A DNA stretch of 64,000 nucleotides, taken from contig NZ_CP040396.1 in the NCBI RefSeq assembly GCF_005577435.1, forward strand, positions 1,732,501 through 1,796,500, written 5' to 3'. The DNA is from Paenibacillus algicola. GTDB taxonomy: Bacteria; Bacillota; Bacilli; Paenibacillales; Paenibacillaceae. Shown one piece after another: positions 40,672-48,831 of this stretch (position 1 is the stretch's first letter; the number at the start of each line of letters is the position of its first letter). The position numbers and the translations under genes were made by a program. The notes under the pieces are model-generated. The model was not told the DNA's origin and made no database searches. It saw only the letters and a program-made list of their open reading frames with translations.

Positions 40672-42147
40672 TTAGAAGATTGCATCGGCCTCAATAATGA
40701 CCTTGACGTTCTGAATGCTGCGATCCTCCGGACCTTTTACCGGCAGCCCGACATCAACGTGATCTGTGATGTAATCGATGTTGTCCTGGGAAATGACCTC
40801 TCCAGGGAGGAGGATCGGGATTCCCGGCGGATACACATAAATGAATTCGGCAATAATCCGGCCAGCAGATTCTTTAAACGGAATGACCTCGGTATCCCCG
40901 TAGAAGGCGTCGCGCGGAATGAGTGAGAGCTGGGGAATCTCCGGCACCTTGACGATCAGCTCGTTAATTTCATTCCGATTGTGATGCTCCTGAGACAGCT
41001 CTTTCAAAGCCGTAATGAGCGTCTCTACCGTATTCGGCGTGTCACCCGGCGTAATCAGGCACAGGATATTGTACATATCACTGAGCTCCACCTCAATGTT
41101 GTATTTCTCCCTGAGCCAGTTCTCTGTTTCATAGCCGGTAATTCCCAGATGGCGGACATGGATCGTGACCTTGGTAGGATCAAGGCTGTAGGTGGCCTCT
41201 CCGCCCAGAATATCGTCTCCGAAGCAGTAAAGACCTTCAATCTCATTGATGGAGCGGCGGGCATGCTGGGCCATCTCAATCGCTCTGGAAGCCATCTCTC
41301 GTCCGTGCAGCGCCAGGTTGCGTCTGGAGGTATCCAGGGAAGCCAGCAGAATGTACGAGGTTGAGGTCGTCGTCAGCATACTGATAATGGTCTGAACCCG
41401 GAACGGATTAATGTACCCGTTCTTGGTATTTACATTCAGCACGGAGCTCTGCGTCATGGAGCCGCCCAGCTTGTGGACACTGGTTGCCGCCATATCGGCG
41501 CCGGCCTGCATGGCAGACATCGGCAGGTCCTCGTGAAAATGAATAAGCACCCCGTGGGCTTCATCAACCAGCACGGGAATATGATAGCTGTGCGCCAGAT
41601 CCACAATCTCCTTGAGATCCGCGCTGACACCGAAATACGTCGGGTTGATGACGAGCACCGCTTTGGCGTCAGGATGACGCTTCAGAGCCTTGCGGACCGA
41701 GCTGATCGTAATGCCGTGGTCAATGCCCACATTATGATCCTGTGCCGGAGACACAAACACCGGCTTGGCCCCGCTGAAAATGATCGCGGACAGCACCGAT
41801 TTATGCACATTGCGCGGCACGATAATTTTGTCCCCGGGAGAGCAGACGGACATAATCATCGTCATGATGGCACCGCTCGTGCCCTGGACACTGAAAAAGG
41901 TGTAGTCTGCGCCAAATGCATCGGCGGCAAGCTTCTGCGCCTGCTCGATGACGCCTGTCGGCTGATGAAGATCATCGAGGGGAGCGATATTAATTAAATC
42001 TATGGAAAGGGCATTATCGCCGATAAACGCCCGAAATTCTTGATCGGTTCCCAGGCCCTTCTTATGTCCTGGAATGTGAAACTGAACCGGATTGTTTCCC
42101 GCATGCTCCTTCAGTGCGGTAAAGAGCGGTGTTACGCTATGGTCCAT
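40672..42147 (-). CDS. Orn/Lys/Arg decarboxylase family protein
   Basis: A 491-residue PLP enzyme of the SpeA/YaaO-type short group I decarboxylases. Core features: HIPGHKKGLG near the start, FFSVQGTSGAIMTMIMSVCS, DEAHGVLIHFHEDLP with the cofactor Asp, and ATSVHKLGGSMTQSSVLNV with the PLP-binding Lys. The C-terminal domain has IPRDAFYGDTEVIPFKESAG and IYVYPPGIPILLPGEVI. Substrate could be arginine (agmatine and polyamine synthesis) or lysine; sequence alone does not settle it. Start either GTG 42159 or ATG 42147; the AAAGG lies awkwardly for both. Monocistronic. Confidence 0.88.
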   Translation of the reverse strand: MDHSVTPLFTALKEHAGNNPVQFHIPGHKKGLGTDQEFRAFIGDNALSIDLINIAPLDDLHQPTGVIEQAQKLAADAFGADYTFFSVQGTSGAIMTMIMSVCSPGDKIIVPRNVHKSVLSAIIFSGAKPVFVSPAQDHNVGIDHGITISSVRKALKRHPDAKAVLVINPTYFGVSADLKEIVDLAHSYHIPVLVDEAHGVLIHFHEDLPMSAMQAGADMAATSVHKLGGSMTQSSVLNVNTKNGYINPFRVQTIISMLTTTSTSYILLASLDTSRRNLALHGREMASRAIEMAQHARRSINEIEGLYCFGDDILGGEATYSLDPTKVTIHVRHLGITGYETENWLREKYNIEVELSDMYNILCLITPGDTPNTVETLITALKELSQEHHNRNEINELIVKVPEIPQLSLIPRDAFYGDTEVIPFKESAGRIIAEFIYVYPPGIPILLPGEVISQDNIDYITDHVDVGLPVKGPEDRSIQNVKVIIEADAIF

Positions 42148-42305
42148 GGAAGCTGTCACAACCTTTCTGTATCTAGAGATTTAAACAAAATTGAGTATAG
42201 CAAAATAGGGGGGGAATGCAAGCAAAGCTTTTGGAGGCGTGGTGCCCCGACCGAGCTCGCTGCAGTCCTTGTCCCCCAGTAACAGTATTGGCGTCTGCCT
42301 TGAAT

Positions 42306-42350
42306 ATCAATCAAAAGCCGGGCTCGCAAGGATGCAAGCCCGGCATGTCT
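42306..42350 (-). terminator. Terminator after the DUF1054 gene
   Basis: On the minus strand GCCGGGCTTGCA / TGCGAGCCCGGC with TTTTGATT after it. Confidence 0.8.
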
Positions 42351-42354
42351 ACAT

Positions 42355-42978
42355 TTAGAAAGACAGCCTGTACAGCGGCAGTAACGTTTCGAAGGTGTTC
42401 TGAATCACACCGGACAGCTCCTCGCCGTTCATTCGGGAGGCCTCCTCCCGAGGGATGCGCAGCCCGCACATCACCTCCGCCTTCTTCACCTGCTTCAGCT
42501 TCCGGATGAGCTCGGCGAATGCCTCGCTGTCCATTTGCTCATGCGGGGTGCCTTCAGGCTTCATATGATCGGTGGACCAGTAAAAGCTCTGTGGCAGCTG
42601 CTTGCGGATCTCCGGCAGCTGCTGCTCCAGGTGCCCGGCAAACACCGTTTTGTTCGGGCTCTCGTAAATAATCGCGAAAATGACAAACACGTGGGACTCG
42701 AACATGCCCACTTCAAAATGCGGCAGCGCCTTATATCCCCGCTTCCCTGCCGCCCAGGCCACCCAGGTGTCCACAGGGGGATTGACAGTGCGCCGGGCAT
42801 GCTTCGCCACATGAACGAACATTTCCTCCCCGCAGATTGCCGATACGAAAGGCGCGAGCTCTGCGCCAAGGGCTTCAAGCTTCGGGCGCACGTTTTCAAT
42901 TAGCGCATCCATCCGGGCCTCCAGGCCGGGAACAGTAAATACATCAAAATCTTTTGCATCAAATCCGGTAAAGCTCAT
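42355..42978 (-). CDS. DUF1054 (UPF0637, YktB-like) protein
   Basis: A 207-residue protein matching the DUF1054 pattern: FTGFDAKDFDVFTVPGLEAR, HVAKHARRTVNPPVDTWVAW, RGYKALPHFEVGMFESHVFV, IFAIIYESPNKTVFA. A structural family in Bacilli with unknown biochemical role. An in-frame ATG at 42978 with GGAAGGCTG upstream. Monocistronic. Confidence 0.9.
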   Translation of the reverse strand: MSFTGFDAKDFDVFTVPGLEARMDALIENVRPKLEALGAELAPFVSAICGEEMFVHVAKHARRTVNPPVDTWVAWAAGKRGYKALPHFEVGMFESHVFVIFAIIYESPNKTVFAGHLEQQLPEIRKQLPQSFYWSTDHMKPEGTPHEQMDSEAFAELIRKLKQVKKAEVMCGLRIPREEASRMNGEELSGVIQNTFETLLPLYRLSF

Positions 42979-43176
42979 ACGTCAACAGCCTTCCTGTATA
43001 TTAGTGGTGAAACGTTGAAGTCCTCTAAGAACGGCTCAAAAATAGTCAATAAACCAAGGTACCGTTACATAAGATGAAGTATAAGATATAGATAAGACTT
43101 TCGTCAAAATCGTAAGACATGATAAGGGCCGCACCCGCAAATGGACAAAGCGCAGGAGTACCAAGGAGGGAGTGCC

Positions 43177-43773
43177 GTGAATAAGAGCGAGGAAGTAGAG
43201 TATTGCAATCTGGAGCTCCGGTTTGAACGCCGGCATATCCAGGAGCTGATCAAGGATTTGATTCAGGAGGGGTATTCGCTTTACTGGAGTGAGAATGAAG
43301 CCCAGTTTGTCATTTCGATCCGCACCGGAAGGAAGCTCGTGAAGCTGAAATTCCAGCGGACAGGAAGCGGCTTTAAGCTGGTCGGGGATTACATGATCAA
43401 GGACCCCAAGCTGTCGGAGTGGATGGAGAAGCTGATTGAGAACACTCGCGGCCACGCCGTTGTGAAGCGATTCAAGGATCGGCAAATCCTCATTGAGAAT
43501 ATTTTATTCGGAGAAGTCATCCGCCTGGTCGAGATCTCCGGCTACCGCCAGCGAGTCTTGTATCAAAAAGGCACTCCCATGACGGAGCAGGAGATGATCC
43601 GGATGTTCGAGTCCAGGGAAGGTGAGCAGCGGCTGCTGCTCTGCAGACTGGAGACGGACGACGAGCTTGAGAAGCTGTATAATGCCCTTCAATCCGGGGA
43701 TGCTAAAGCGGCGGCAGACTGCAGGCAAAAGCTGGAGGAGCTTGCTTTGGAGCTGTTCCGGCTGGAATGGTAA
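43177..43773 (+). CDS. Conserved hypothetical protein
   Basis: A 198-residue soluble protein. GTG 43177 is chosen for AAGGAGGG upstream (an ATG at 43141 lacks a site). It opens with helices (LRFERRHIQELIKDLIQEGY), then a beta layer (YWSENEAQFVISIRTGRKLV), a mixed region and a C-terminal helical pair (DDELEKLYNALQSGDAKAAA). No known domain or motif; not secreted. Terminated by a hairpin. Confidence 0.65.
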   Translation: MNKSEEVEYCNLELRFERRHIQELIKDLIQEGYSLYWSENEAQFVISIRTGRKLVKLKFQRTGSGFKLVGDYMIKDPKLSEWMEKLIENTRGHAVVKRFKDRQILIENILFGEVIRLVEISGYRQRVLYQKGTPMTEQEMIRMFESREGEQRLLLCRLETDDELEKLYNALQSGDAKAAADCRQKLEELALELFRLEW

Positions 43774-43821
43774 TTCTGAACTGCGTTAAGCCTATGCGTA
43801 TGATCCATCAAATATGAATAC

Positions 43822-43860
43822 ACGAAAAACACCTCCGGTCACCAGGGGTGTTTTCGCGCG
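43822..43860 (+). terminator. Terminator, possibly bidirectional
   Basis: CGAAAAACACCTCCGGT / ACCAGGGGTGTTTTCG, T-run on both sides. Confidence 0.85.
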
Positions 43861-43985
43861 GCCTTTGGCAGCAGGGGTTCACTTCTCCGCAGAAAAACGT
43901 TAATATAAGAGTGTTGTAAACAAAACGGTGTATGAATCGGCACTGTGAGACTACAAATTTAGAGCAAAGGATGGAGAACCAACAA

Positions 43986-45395
43986 ATGGCAAAGCAACAG
44001 ATTGGTGTCATTGGCCTTGCTGTAATGGGCAAGAATTTGGCTCTTAATATTGAGAGCAGAGGCTTCACGGTTTCCGTATATAACCGTTCCCCGCAAAAGA
44101 CGGAGGACCTGCTGAAGGAAGCGGAAGGCAAGAACCTGACAGGGACCTTCTCTGTGGAGGAATTTGTGGAGTCGCTGGAAACTCCGCGCCGTATTCTTAT
44201 TATGGTACAGGCAGGACAAGCTACTGACGCTACAATTGAGCAGCTGCTGCCTCACCTGGATCAGGGCGATATTATTATCGACGGCGGCAACGCCTACTTC
44301 CCGGATACCGTTCGCCGCAACAAGGAGCTGGAAGCGAAGGGCTTCCGTTATATCGGAGCCGGCGTATCCGGCGGCGAAGAAGGAGCACTGAAGGGGCCTT
44401 CCATCATGCCAGGCGGACAGAAGAGCGCTTATGAGCTGGTAGAGCCGATCCTTACGGCTATTTCTGCAAAAGTAAACGACGAGCCTTGCTGTACATATAT
44501 CGGGCCGGACGGCGCAGGACATTATGTGAAGATGGTCCACAACGGCATCGAGTACGGCGATATGCAGCTGATCTGCGAAGCTTACCAGCTGCTGAAGGAT
44601 GTACTGGGCATGGAAGCTCCGGAGCTTCATGAAATCTTCACGGAATGGAACAAGGGCGAGCTCGACAGCTACCTGATCGAGATCACCGCTGACATTTTCT
44701 CCAAATATGATGAGGAAACCGGCAAGCCGATGGTTGACCTCATTCTGGATACGGCCGGACAGAAGGGCACCGGCAAATGGACAAGCCAGAGCTCCCTGGA
44801 CCTGGGCGTGCCTTTGTCCATGATCACGGAGTCTGTATTCTCCCGCTTCCTGTCCGCGATGAAAGAAGAGCGTGTTCAGGCGAGCCAGATTCTGAGCGGT
44901 CCTCAGGCCGAGAAGTTCTCCGGAGACAAAGCTGAATTTGTGGAAAATGTCCGCAAAGCTCTGTTTGCCTCCAAGATCGTATCCTACGCACAGGGCTTTG
45001 CCCAGCTGCGTGCGGCTTCGGACGAGTACAACTGGGATCTGCAATACGGCGAGCTGGCCAAAATCTGGCGCGGCGGCTGCATCATCCGTTCCCGTTTCCT
45101 TCAGAACATCACAGATGCCTACAATAACGACCCACAGCTGAACAACCTGCTGCTGGATCCGTTCTTCAAGGACATCATCGAGAACTACCAAAGCGCTTGG
45201 CGTAAAGTGGTAGCATCTGCTGTATCCATGGGTATTCCGGTGCCGGGCTTCTCCAGTGCGCTGGCGTACTACGACAGCTACCGCTCTGCGAACCTGCCTG
45301 CGAACCTGCTTCAGGCGCAGCGGGATTACTTCGGCGCTCACACGTTCAAGCGTGTGGACAAGGAAGGCGTATTCCACTTCAACTGGATGGACTAA
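43986..45395 (+). CDS. gnd: 6-phosphogluconate dehydrogenase, decarboxylating
   Basis: A 469-residue enzyme of the oxidative pentose phosphate pathway: 6-phosphogluconate plus NADP(+) to ribulose 5-phosphate, CO2 and NADPH. N-terminal dinucleotide fold [20 protein letters not shown], then [12 protein letters not shown]. Substrate region [16 protein letters not shown] and [20 protein letters not shown] with the catalytic Lys and His-Asn-Gly-Ile-Glu-Tyr. ATG 43986 follows GGAG by nine bases and gives the normal length. Its stop shares two bases with the stop of the next, convergent gene. Confidence 0.97.
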   Translation: MAKQQIGVIGLAVMGKNLALNIESRGFTVSVYNRSPQKTEDLLKEAEGKNLTGTFSVEEFVESLETPRRILIMVQAGQATDATIEQLLPHLDQGDIIIDGGNAYFPDTVRRNKELEAKGFRYIGAGVSGGEEGALKGPSIMPGGQKSAYELVEPILTAISAKVNDEPCCTYIGPDGAGHYVKMVHNGIEYGDMQLICEAYQLLKDVLGMEAPELHEIFTEWNKGELDSYLIEITADIFSKYDEETGKPMVDLILDTAGQKGTGKWTSQSSLDLGVPLSMITESVFSRFLSAMKEERVQASQILSGPQAEKFSGDKAEFVENVRKALFASKIVSYAQGFAQLRAASDEYNWDLQYGELAKIWRGGCIIRSRFLQNITDAYNNDPQLNNLLLDPFFKDIIENYQSAWRKVVASAVSMGIPVPGFSSALAYYDSYRSANLPANLLQAQRDYFGAHTFKRVDKEGVFHFNWMD

Positions 45396-45700
45396 GACCA
45401 GCTTTCAGTGCTAAGGCCGTTCAGGATGTCAGCCAGACAGGCGCGGATTTCCTCACTGCAGGTGTGGATCGCTCCGCGGCTGTCCATGAGCAGCAGGACC
45501 GCCCGGCAATAGCCTGAATAGCTTTGCAGTAACTGTGACTTCGTAAGCTCCTGCGCTGCAGGATCGAGCGAAGTCACTTTTTTATGCGCATAATGCAGCA
45601 CCCACATGATGTCTTCGCGGCATAGAGGATGTGTGGGCTTCTGAATAAGGTTCAGTCGCCTCGACGGTCCCAGTGGACCTGCAGATTCTGGTTCATTCAT
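45392..45700 (-). CDS. Small hypothetical protein, convergent with gnd
   Basis: A 102-residue soluble protein starting at ATG 45700 behind TCAGGAG. Mostly helical ([58 protein letters not shown]). No domain recognised. Its stop overlaps the gnd stop tail-to-tail with no terminator between, so the transcripts must overlap. Confidence 0.6.
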   Translation of the reverse strand: MNEPESAGPLGPSRRLNLIQKPTHPLCREDIMWVLHYAHKKVTSLDPAAQELTKSQLLQSYSGYCRAVLLLMDSRGAIHTCSEEIRACLADILNGLSTESWS

Positions 45701-45885
45701 ACTCTTAATCACTCCTGACTCTGAGCGAATCTAGTGCTACTGCTATTAGGTATATGACAATACGAGGAAAGATAGACTTCCTGCTCGGTATAAAACTAGA
45801 TGCGGAGGTCATTGTCCAGTCTTTTGGCCCTATGGTATGATAATGAAAAACTTGAAACTGCTAGACTAACAGATGGGGGGAGCCT

Positions 45886-46401
45886 ATGGAGCAGCGTAAC
45901 ATCAGCATCGTCCTGATCGGGATGATGGGCACTGGCAAAAGCACCGCAGGCCGCTGGATCGCGGAACAGCTGGGTTATGAGTTTGTCGATCTGGATCATG
46001 AGATTGAAGTGGCCGCCGGGAAGCGTATTCCTGATCTATTCGCTGAGGATGGAGAGCCGGCATTTCGGGATCTGGAGTCGGCCGTCCTTGCGAAGGTGCT
46101 GTCCTGCAGCAAGCGGGTCATTGCAACCGGAGGCGGGGCTGTGCTTTCAGAGAGCAACTGTGAATTGATGAAGCGCCAGGGCTGGGTTGCAGCATTGACC
46201 GCCGGGGCGGAGAGCATTGTGGAACGCGTGCGGGAAGATCAGGGAAGGCCATTGCTGGCGGGAGGAGACTTGGAGCTAAAGGTTAGAACGATCCTGGAAG
46301 AGCGGAAAGACTGCTACCGGTTTGCGGATGTGACGGTGGATACGACTGGGATTTCCGCTGAAGAGGCAGGCCGGCAGATTTTAATGCATTACCGCGTTTA
46401 A
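45886..46401 (+). CDS. aroK: Shikimate kinase
   Basis: A 171-residue kinase: P-loop GMMGTGKSTAGRWIAEQLG, DLDHEIE (shikimate-binding Asp), FRDLESAVLAKVL, ATGGGAVLSE (GGG motif) and REDQGRPLL (lid Arg). It phosphorylates shikimate at the 3-position with ATP. ATG 45886 follows GGGGGGAG. EPSP synthase, the next enzyme of the pathway, is encoded 530 bases downstream in the same direction, with a convergent rhodanese gene in between. Confidence 0.95.
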   Translation: MEQRNISIVLIGMMGTGKSTAGRWIAEQLGYEFVDLDHEIEVAAGKRIPDLFAEDGEPAFRDLESAVLAKVLSCSKRVIATGGGAVLSESNCELMKRQGWVAALTAGAESIVERVREDQGRPLLAGGDLELKVRTILEERKDCYRFADVTVDTTGISAEEAGRQILMHYRV

Positions 46402-46477
46402 GATGCATACGAGCGTATAACAAAAGACAGGAATCCAGAGATTCCTGCCTTGCGTAATTCATTGGGGTAGCCGCGCC

Positions 46478-46789
46478 CTATTCGTTGTCGTCGGCGTTCC
46501 ACTCCAGCATGCCGCCCTGCATATTAACCAGCTTGTCCAGTCCTTGCTGGCTCAGGTAATCGCATACGCGCTGGCTGCGGCCGCCGCTGCGGCAGATGAA
46601 GATCACTTCCTGATCAGCCGGAATTTCCTGGATTCGGTCCGGGATTTCACCCATGGGAATATGCTTCGCACCGGGAATCATGCCCTGTGCTACTTCATCG
46701 TCCTCGCGGACATCAATCATGTAAAGCTTCTCTCCATTGTCCAAGCGGCTGCGCAGCTCGGAGGGAGTAATCTGGGGAATAGAACTCAT
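46478..46789 (-). CDS. Rhodanese-like single-domain protein
   Basis: A 103-residue stand-alone rhodanese: YMIDVREDDEVAQGMIPGAK, HIPMGEIPDRI, and the active-site loop EVIFICRSGGRSQRVCDYL with catalytic Cys (CRSGGRS). Sulfur-transfer or persulfide-handling protein; the acceptor is unknown. ATG 46789 is chosen for AGAGG nine bases upstream. Lies between aroK and aroA on the opposite strand. Confidence 0.92.
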   Translation of the reverse strand: MSSIPQITPSELRSRLDNGEKLYMIDVREDDEVAQGMIPGAKHIPMGEIPDRIQEIPADQEVIFICRSGGRSQRVCDYLSQQGLDKLVNMQGGMLEWNADDNE

Positions 46790-46929
46790 ATTCAAAGAAC
46801 CTCTTTTCTCTAATGGGTCTGTTATTTGCTTGTTCTATGATACCGAAGCTGCGTTTTGCCTGTCAATTTCCTGTCTTGTGCCACCTTTATAACCTGTACT
46901 ATTATTGTCAAAAGGAGAGATTACATAAC

Positions 46930-48222
46930 ATGGACGTTATTGTGAGACCGACCGCTGCATTGAGCGGTTCTATTGGAGCCTTGTCCTCCAAAAACTATAC
47001 GACCCGCTATCTGCTCGTAGCCGCACTGGCAGAAGGAACAAGCACCATTTATTACCCGGCCCGCAGTGAGGACAGCGACGCGATGAGACGCTGTATTCAG
47101 GATCTGGGGGCTGTTCTTGAAGAGGATGAAGAGAAAGCGGTCATTACCGGCTTCGGCAAGCATCCCAAGAACGTGAAGGAGCTGAATGTAGGTAACGCAG
47201 GAGCAGTTCTTCGCTTCTTGATGGGAATTGCGGCACTGACCGAAGAAGTACATTTTGTGAATACGTATCCGGATTCTTTGGGCAAGCGTCCTCATGATGA
47301 CCTGATTGACGCTTTAGGTCAGCTGGGGGTTGAGGTTGAGCATCACGGGGGCCGGCTGCCGATGACCATCCGCGGCGGCAAGCCGCAGGGCGGTTCGATT
47401 ACGGTGTCTGGCGAGGTCAGCTCGCAGTATTTAAGCTCCTTGCTGTTCCTGACTCCGCTGCTTGAGGGCGATAGCGAGATTACCGTGACCGGTGATCTGA
47501 AGTCCAAGGTAGTCATCGGCCAGACGCTGGAGGTGCTGGAGCAGGCAGGAATTGTGATTCAAGCGAGTGAGGATTACAGCAAGTTCCGTGTACCTGGCGG
47601 ACAAGCGTACCAGGCGAAGACGTATACTGTGCAGGGCGACTACCCGGGTTCGGCCGCCGTGCTGGCGGCCGCCGCGGTCACTCAGTCGGATGTGACGATT
47701 CGCAATCTGTCGCCGGACAGCAAGCAGGGAGAGCGCGCCATTATTGATGTGCTGAAGGCTATGCAGGTTCCGCTGACGCATGAGAATAACGATGTACGCG
47801 TACAGGGCAATGGCCGGCTTCAAGGCTTGGAGTTTGACGGCGATACCGCAACGGATGCCGTGCTGGCTATGGTGGCGGCAGCTGTTTTTGCTGAAGGGAC
47901 GTCCCGTTTCTACAATGTAGAGAATCTTCGCTACAAAGAATGTGACCGCATCACGGATTATTTGGCCGAGCTTACCAAAGCCGGTGCCCGTGTCGAAGAA
48001 CGGCAGTCGGAAATCATCGTCCATGGCCGGCCGGAGGGCGTGGAAGGCGGAGTGGAGATCAATGCGCATTATGATCATCGCGTCATTATGGCACTGACCG
48101 TGGTCGGCCTCCGTGCAAGCCAGCCGCTGAGAATCAAGGATGCACATCATGTGGCCAAATCGTATCCCCAGTATTTCGACCATCTCAAGGCGCTTGGCGC
48201 AAATGTAGAATGGGTAGAATAA
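46930..48222 (+). CDS. aroA: 3-phosphoshikimate 1-carboxyvinyltransferase (EPSP synthase)
   Basis: A 430-residue enzyme with the double inverse barrel: NVGNAGAVLRFLMGIAAL (the N-x-G-x-x-x-R motif), YPDSLGKRPHDDLIDAL (RP motif), SSQYLSSLLFLTPLL, EGTSRFYNVENLRYKECDRI, and YDHRVIMALTVVGL. Joins phosphoenolpyruvate to shikimate 3-phosphate, sixth step of the shikimate pathway. ATG 46930 follows AAGGAGAG. The LGKRPHDD segment differs from the LxxRPM loop of class I enzymes, pointing to a class II or variant enzyme. Confidence 0.95.
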   Translation: MDVIVRPTAALSGSIGALSSKNYTTRYLLVAALAEGTSTIYYPARSEDSDAMRRCIQDLGAVLEEDEEKAVITGFGKHPKNVKELNVGNAGAVLRFLMGIAALTEEVHFVNTYPDSLGKRPHDDLIDALGQLGVEVEHHGGRLPMTIRGGKPQGGSITVSGEVSSQYLSSLLFLTPLLEGDSEITVTGDLKSKVVIGQTLEVLEQAGIVIQASEDYSKFRVPGGQAYQAKTYTVQGDYPGSAAVLAAAAVTQSDVTIRNLSPDSKQGERAIIDVLKAMQVPLTHENNDVRVQGNGRLQGLEFDGDTATDAVLAMVAAAVFAEGTSRFYNVENLRYKECDRITDYLAELTKAGARVEERQSEIIVHGRPEGVEGGVEINAHYDHRVIMALTVVGLRASQPLRIKDAHHVAKSYPQYFDHLKALGANVEWVE

Positions 48223-48279
48223 TAACGTAACGACGGACGCGAAGGCCTCAGCCTGAGCGCAAGAAAGGCGGGATGACAC

Positions 48280-48702
48280 GTGGCATTTCAGAATCCAGCC
48301 CGGGAAGAGATTGGCAATATACTTGCTAATGCGGGCAGCATCGCTGTTGTTGGCTTGTCTGACAAGCCGGATCGAACCTCGCATCTGGTGTCGATGGCCA
48401 TGCAAAGCCGGGGGTACCGGATCATTCCGGTGAATCCCGGCGCGGAGCACATCCTCGGAGAAACCTGCTATCCTTCTCTGGCAGACATTAAGGAGCCCGT
48501 AGACATCGTCAACGTGTTTCGCAGAAGTGAGTACTGCGCTGAAGTGGCTCAGGAAGCGGCAGCGATCGGCGCCAAGGTGCTGTGGCTTCAGCAGGGCATC
48601 TGGAGCGAAGAAGCAGCCCGGATCGCGCAGGAGAACGGGATGACGGTCATTATGGACCGCTGCATCAAGGTCGAGGATGCCATCACCGGGGGAAGGTCAT
48701 AA
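48280..48702 (+). CDS. CoA-binding domain protein (YccU-like)
   Basis: A 140-residue Rossmann-like CoA-binding protein: SIAVVGLSDKPDRTSHLVSM, YRIIPVNPGAEHILGETCYP, VDIVNVFRRSEYCAEVAQEA and KVLWLQQGIWSEEAARIA. Homologues bind CoA and are otherwise uncharacterised. GTG at 48280 behind GGCGGGATG. It follows aroA by 57 bases on the same strand and may be in its operon; a terminator follows. Confidence 0.85.
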   Translation: MAFQNPAREEIGNILANAGSIAVVGLSDKPDRTSHLVSMAMQSRGYRIIPVNPGAEHILGETCYPSLADIKEPVDIVNVFRRSEYCAEVAQEAAAIGAKVLWLQQGIWSEEAARIAQENGMTVIMDRCIKVEDAITGGRS

Positions 48703-48723
48703 GCGCTGCCTGGCGCGAGAGAA

Positions 48724-48762
48724 GACAGGTCCTATGCAGACGTAGGACCTGTCTTCTTTTTG
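48724..48762 (+). terminator. Rho-independent terminator
   Basis: GACAGGTCCTA / TAGGACCTGTC plus TTCTTTTT. Confidence 0.95.
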
Positions 48763-48778
48763 CCTGCAGCAAACCCTT

Positions 48779-48807
48779 TTGACAAAAGCCGGAGCAGCGC
48801 TTACCAT
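48779..48807 (+). promoter_or_regulatory. Sigma-A-type promoter of the PTS operon
   Basis: TTGACA, 17 bases, TACCAT, about 25 bases before the PTS gene. Confidence 0.65.
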
Positions 48808-48831
48808 CTAAGTTAGAAAGGAGGGCTTGCC

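Noticed and set aside
43959..45377. Open frame of about 470 codons antisense to gnd
   Set aside because: A by-product of codon bias in a highly expressed gene; the translated product is low in recognisable structure.
47431..48450. Open frame of 339 codons antisense to aroA and its neighbour
   Set aside because: Spans two real genes on the other strand, with no start signal.
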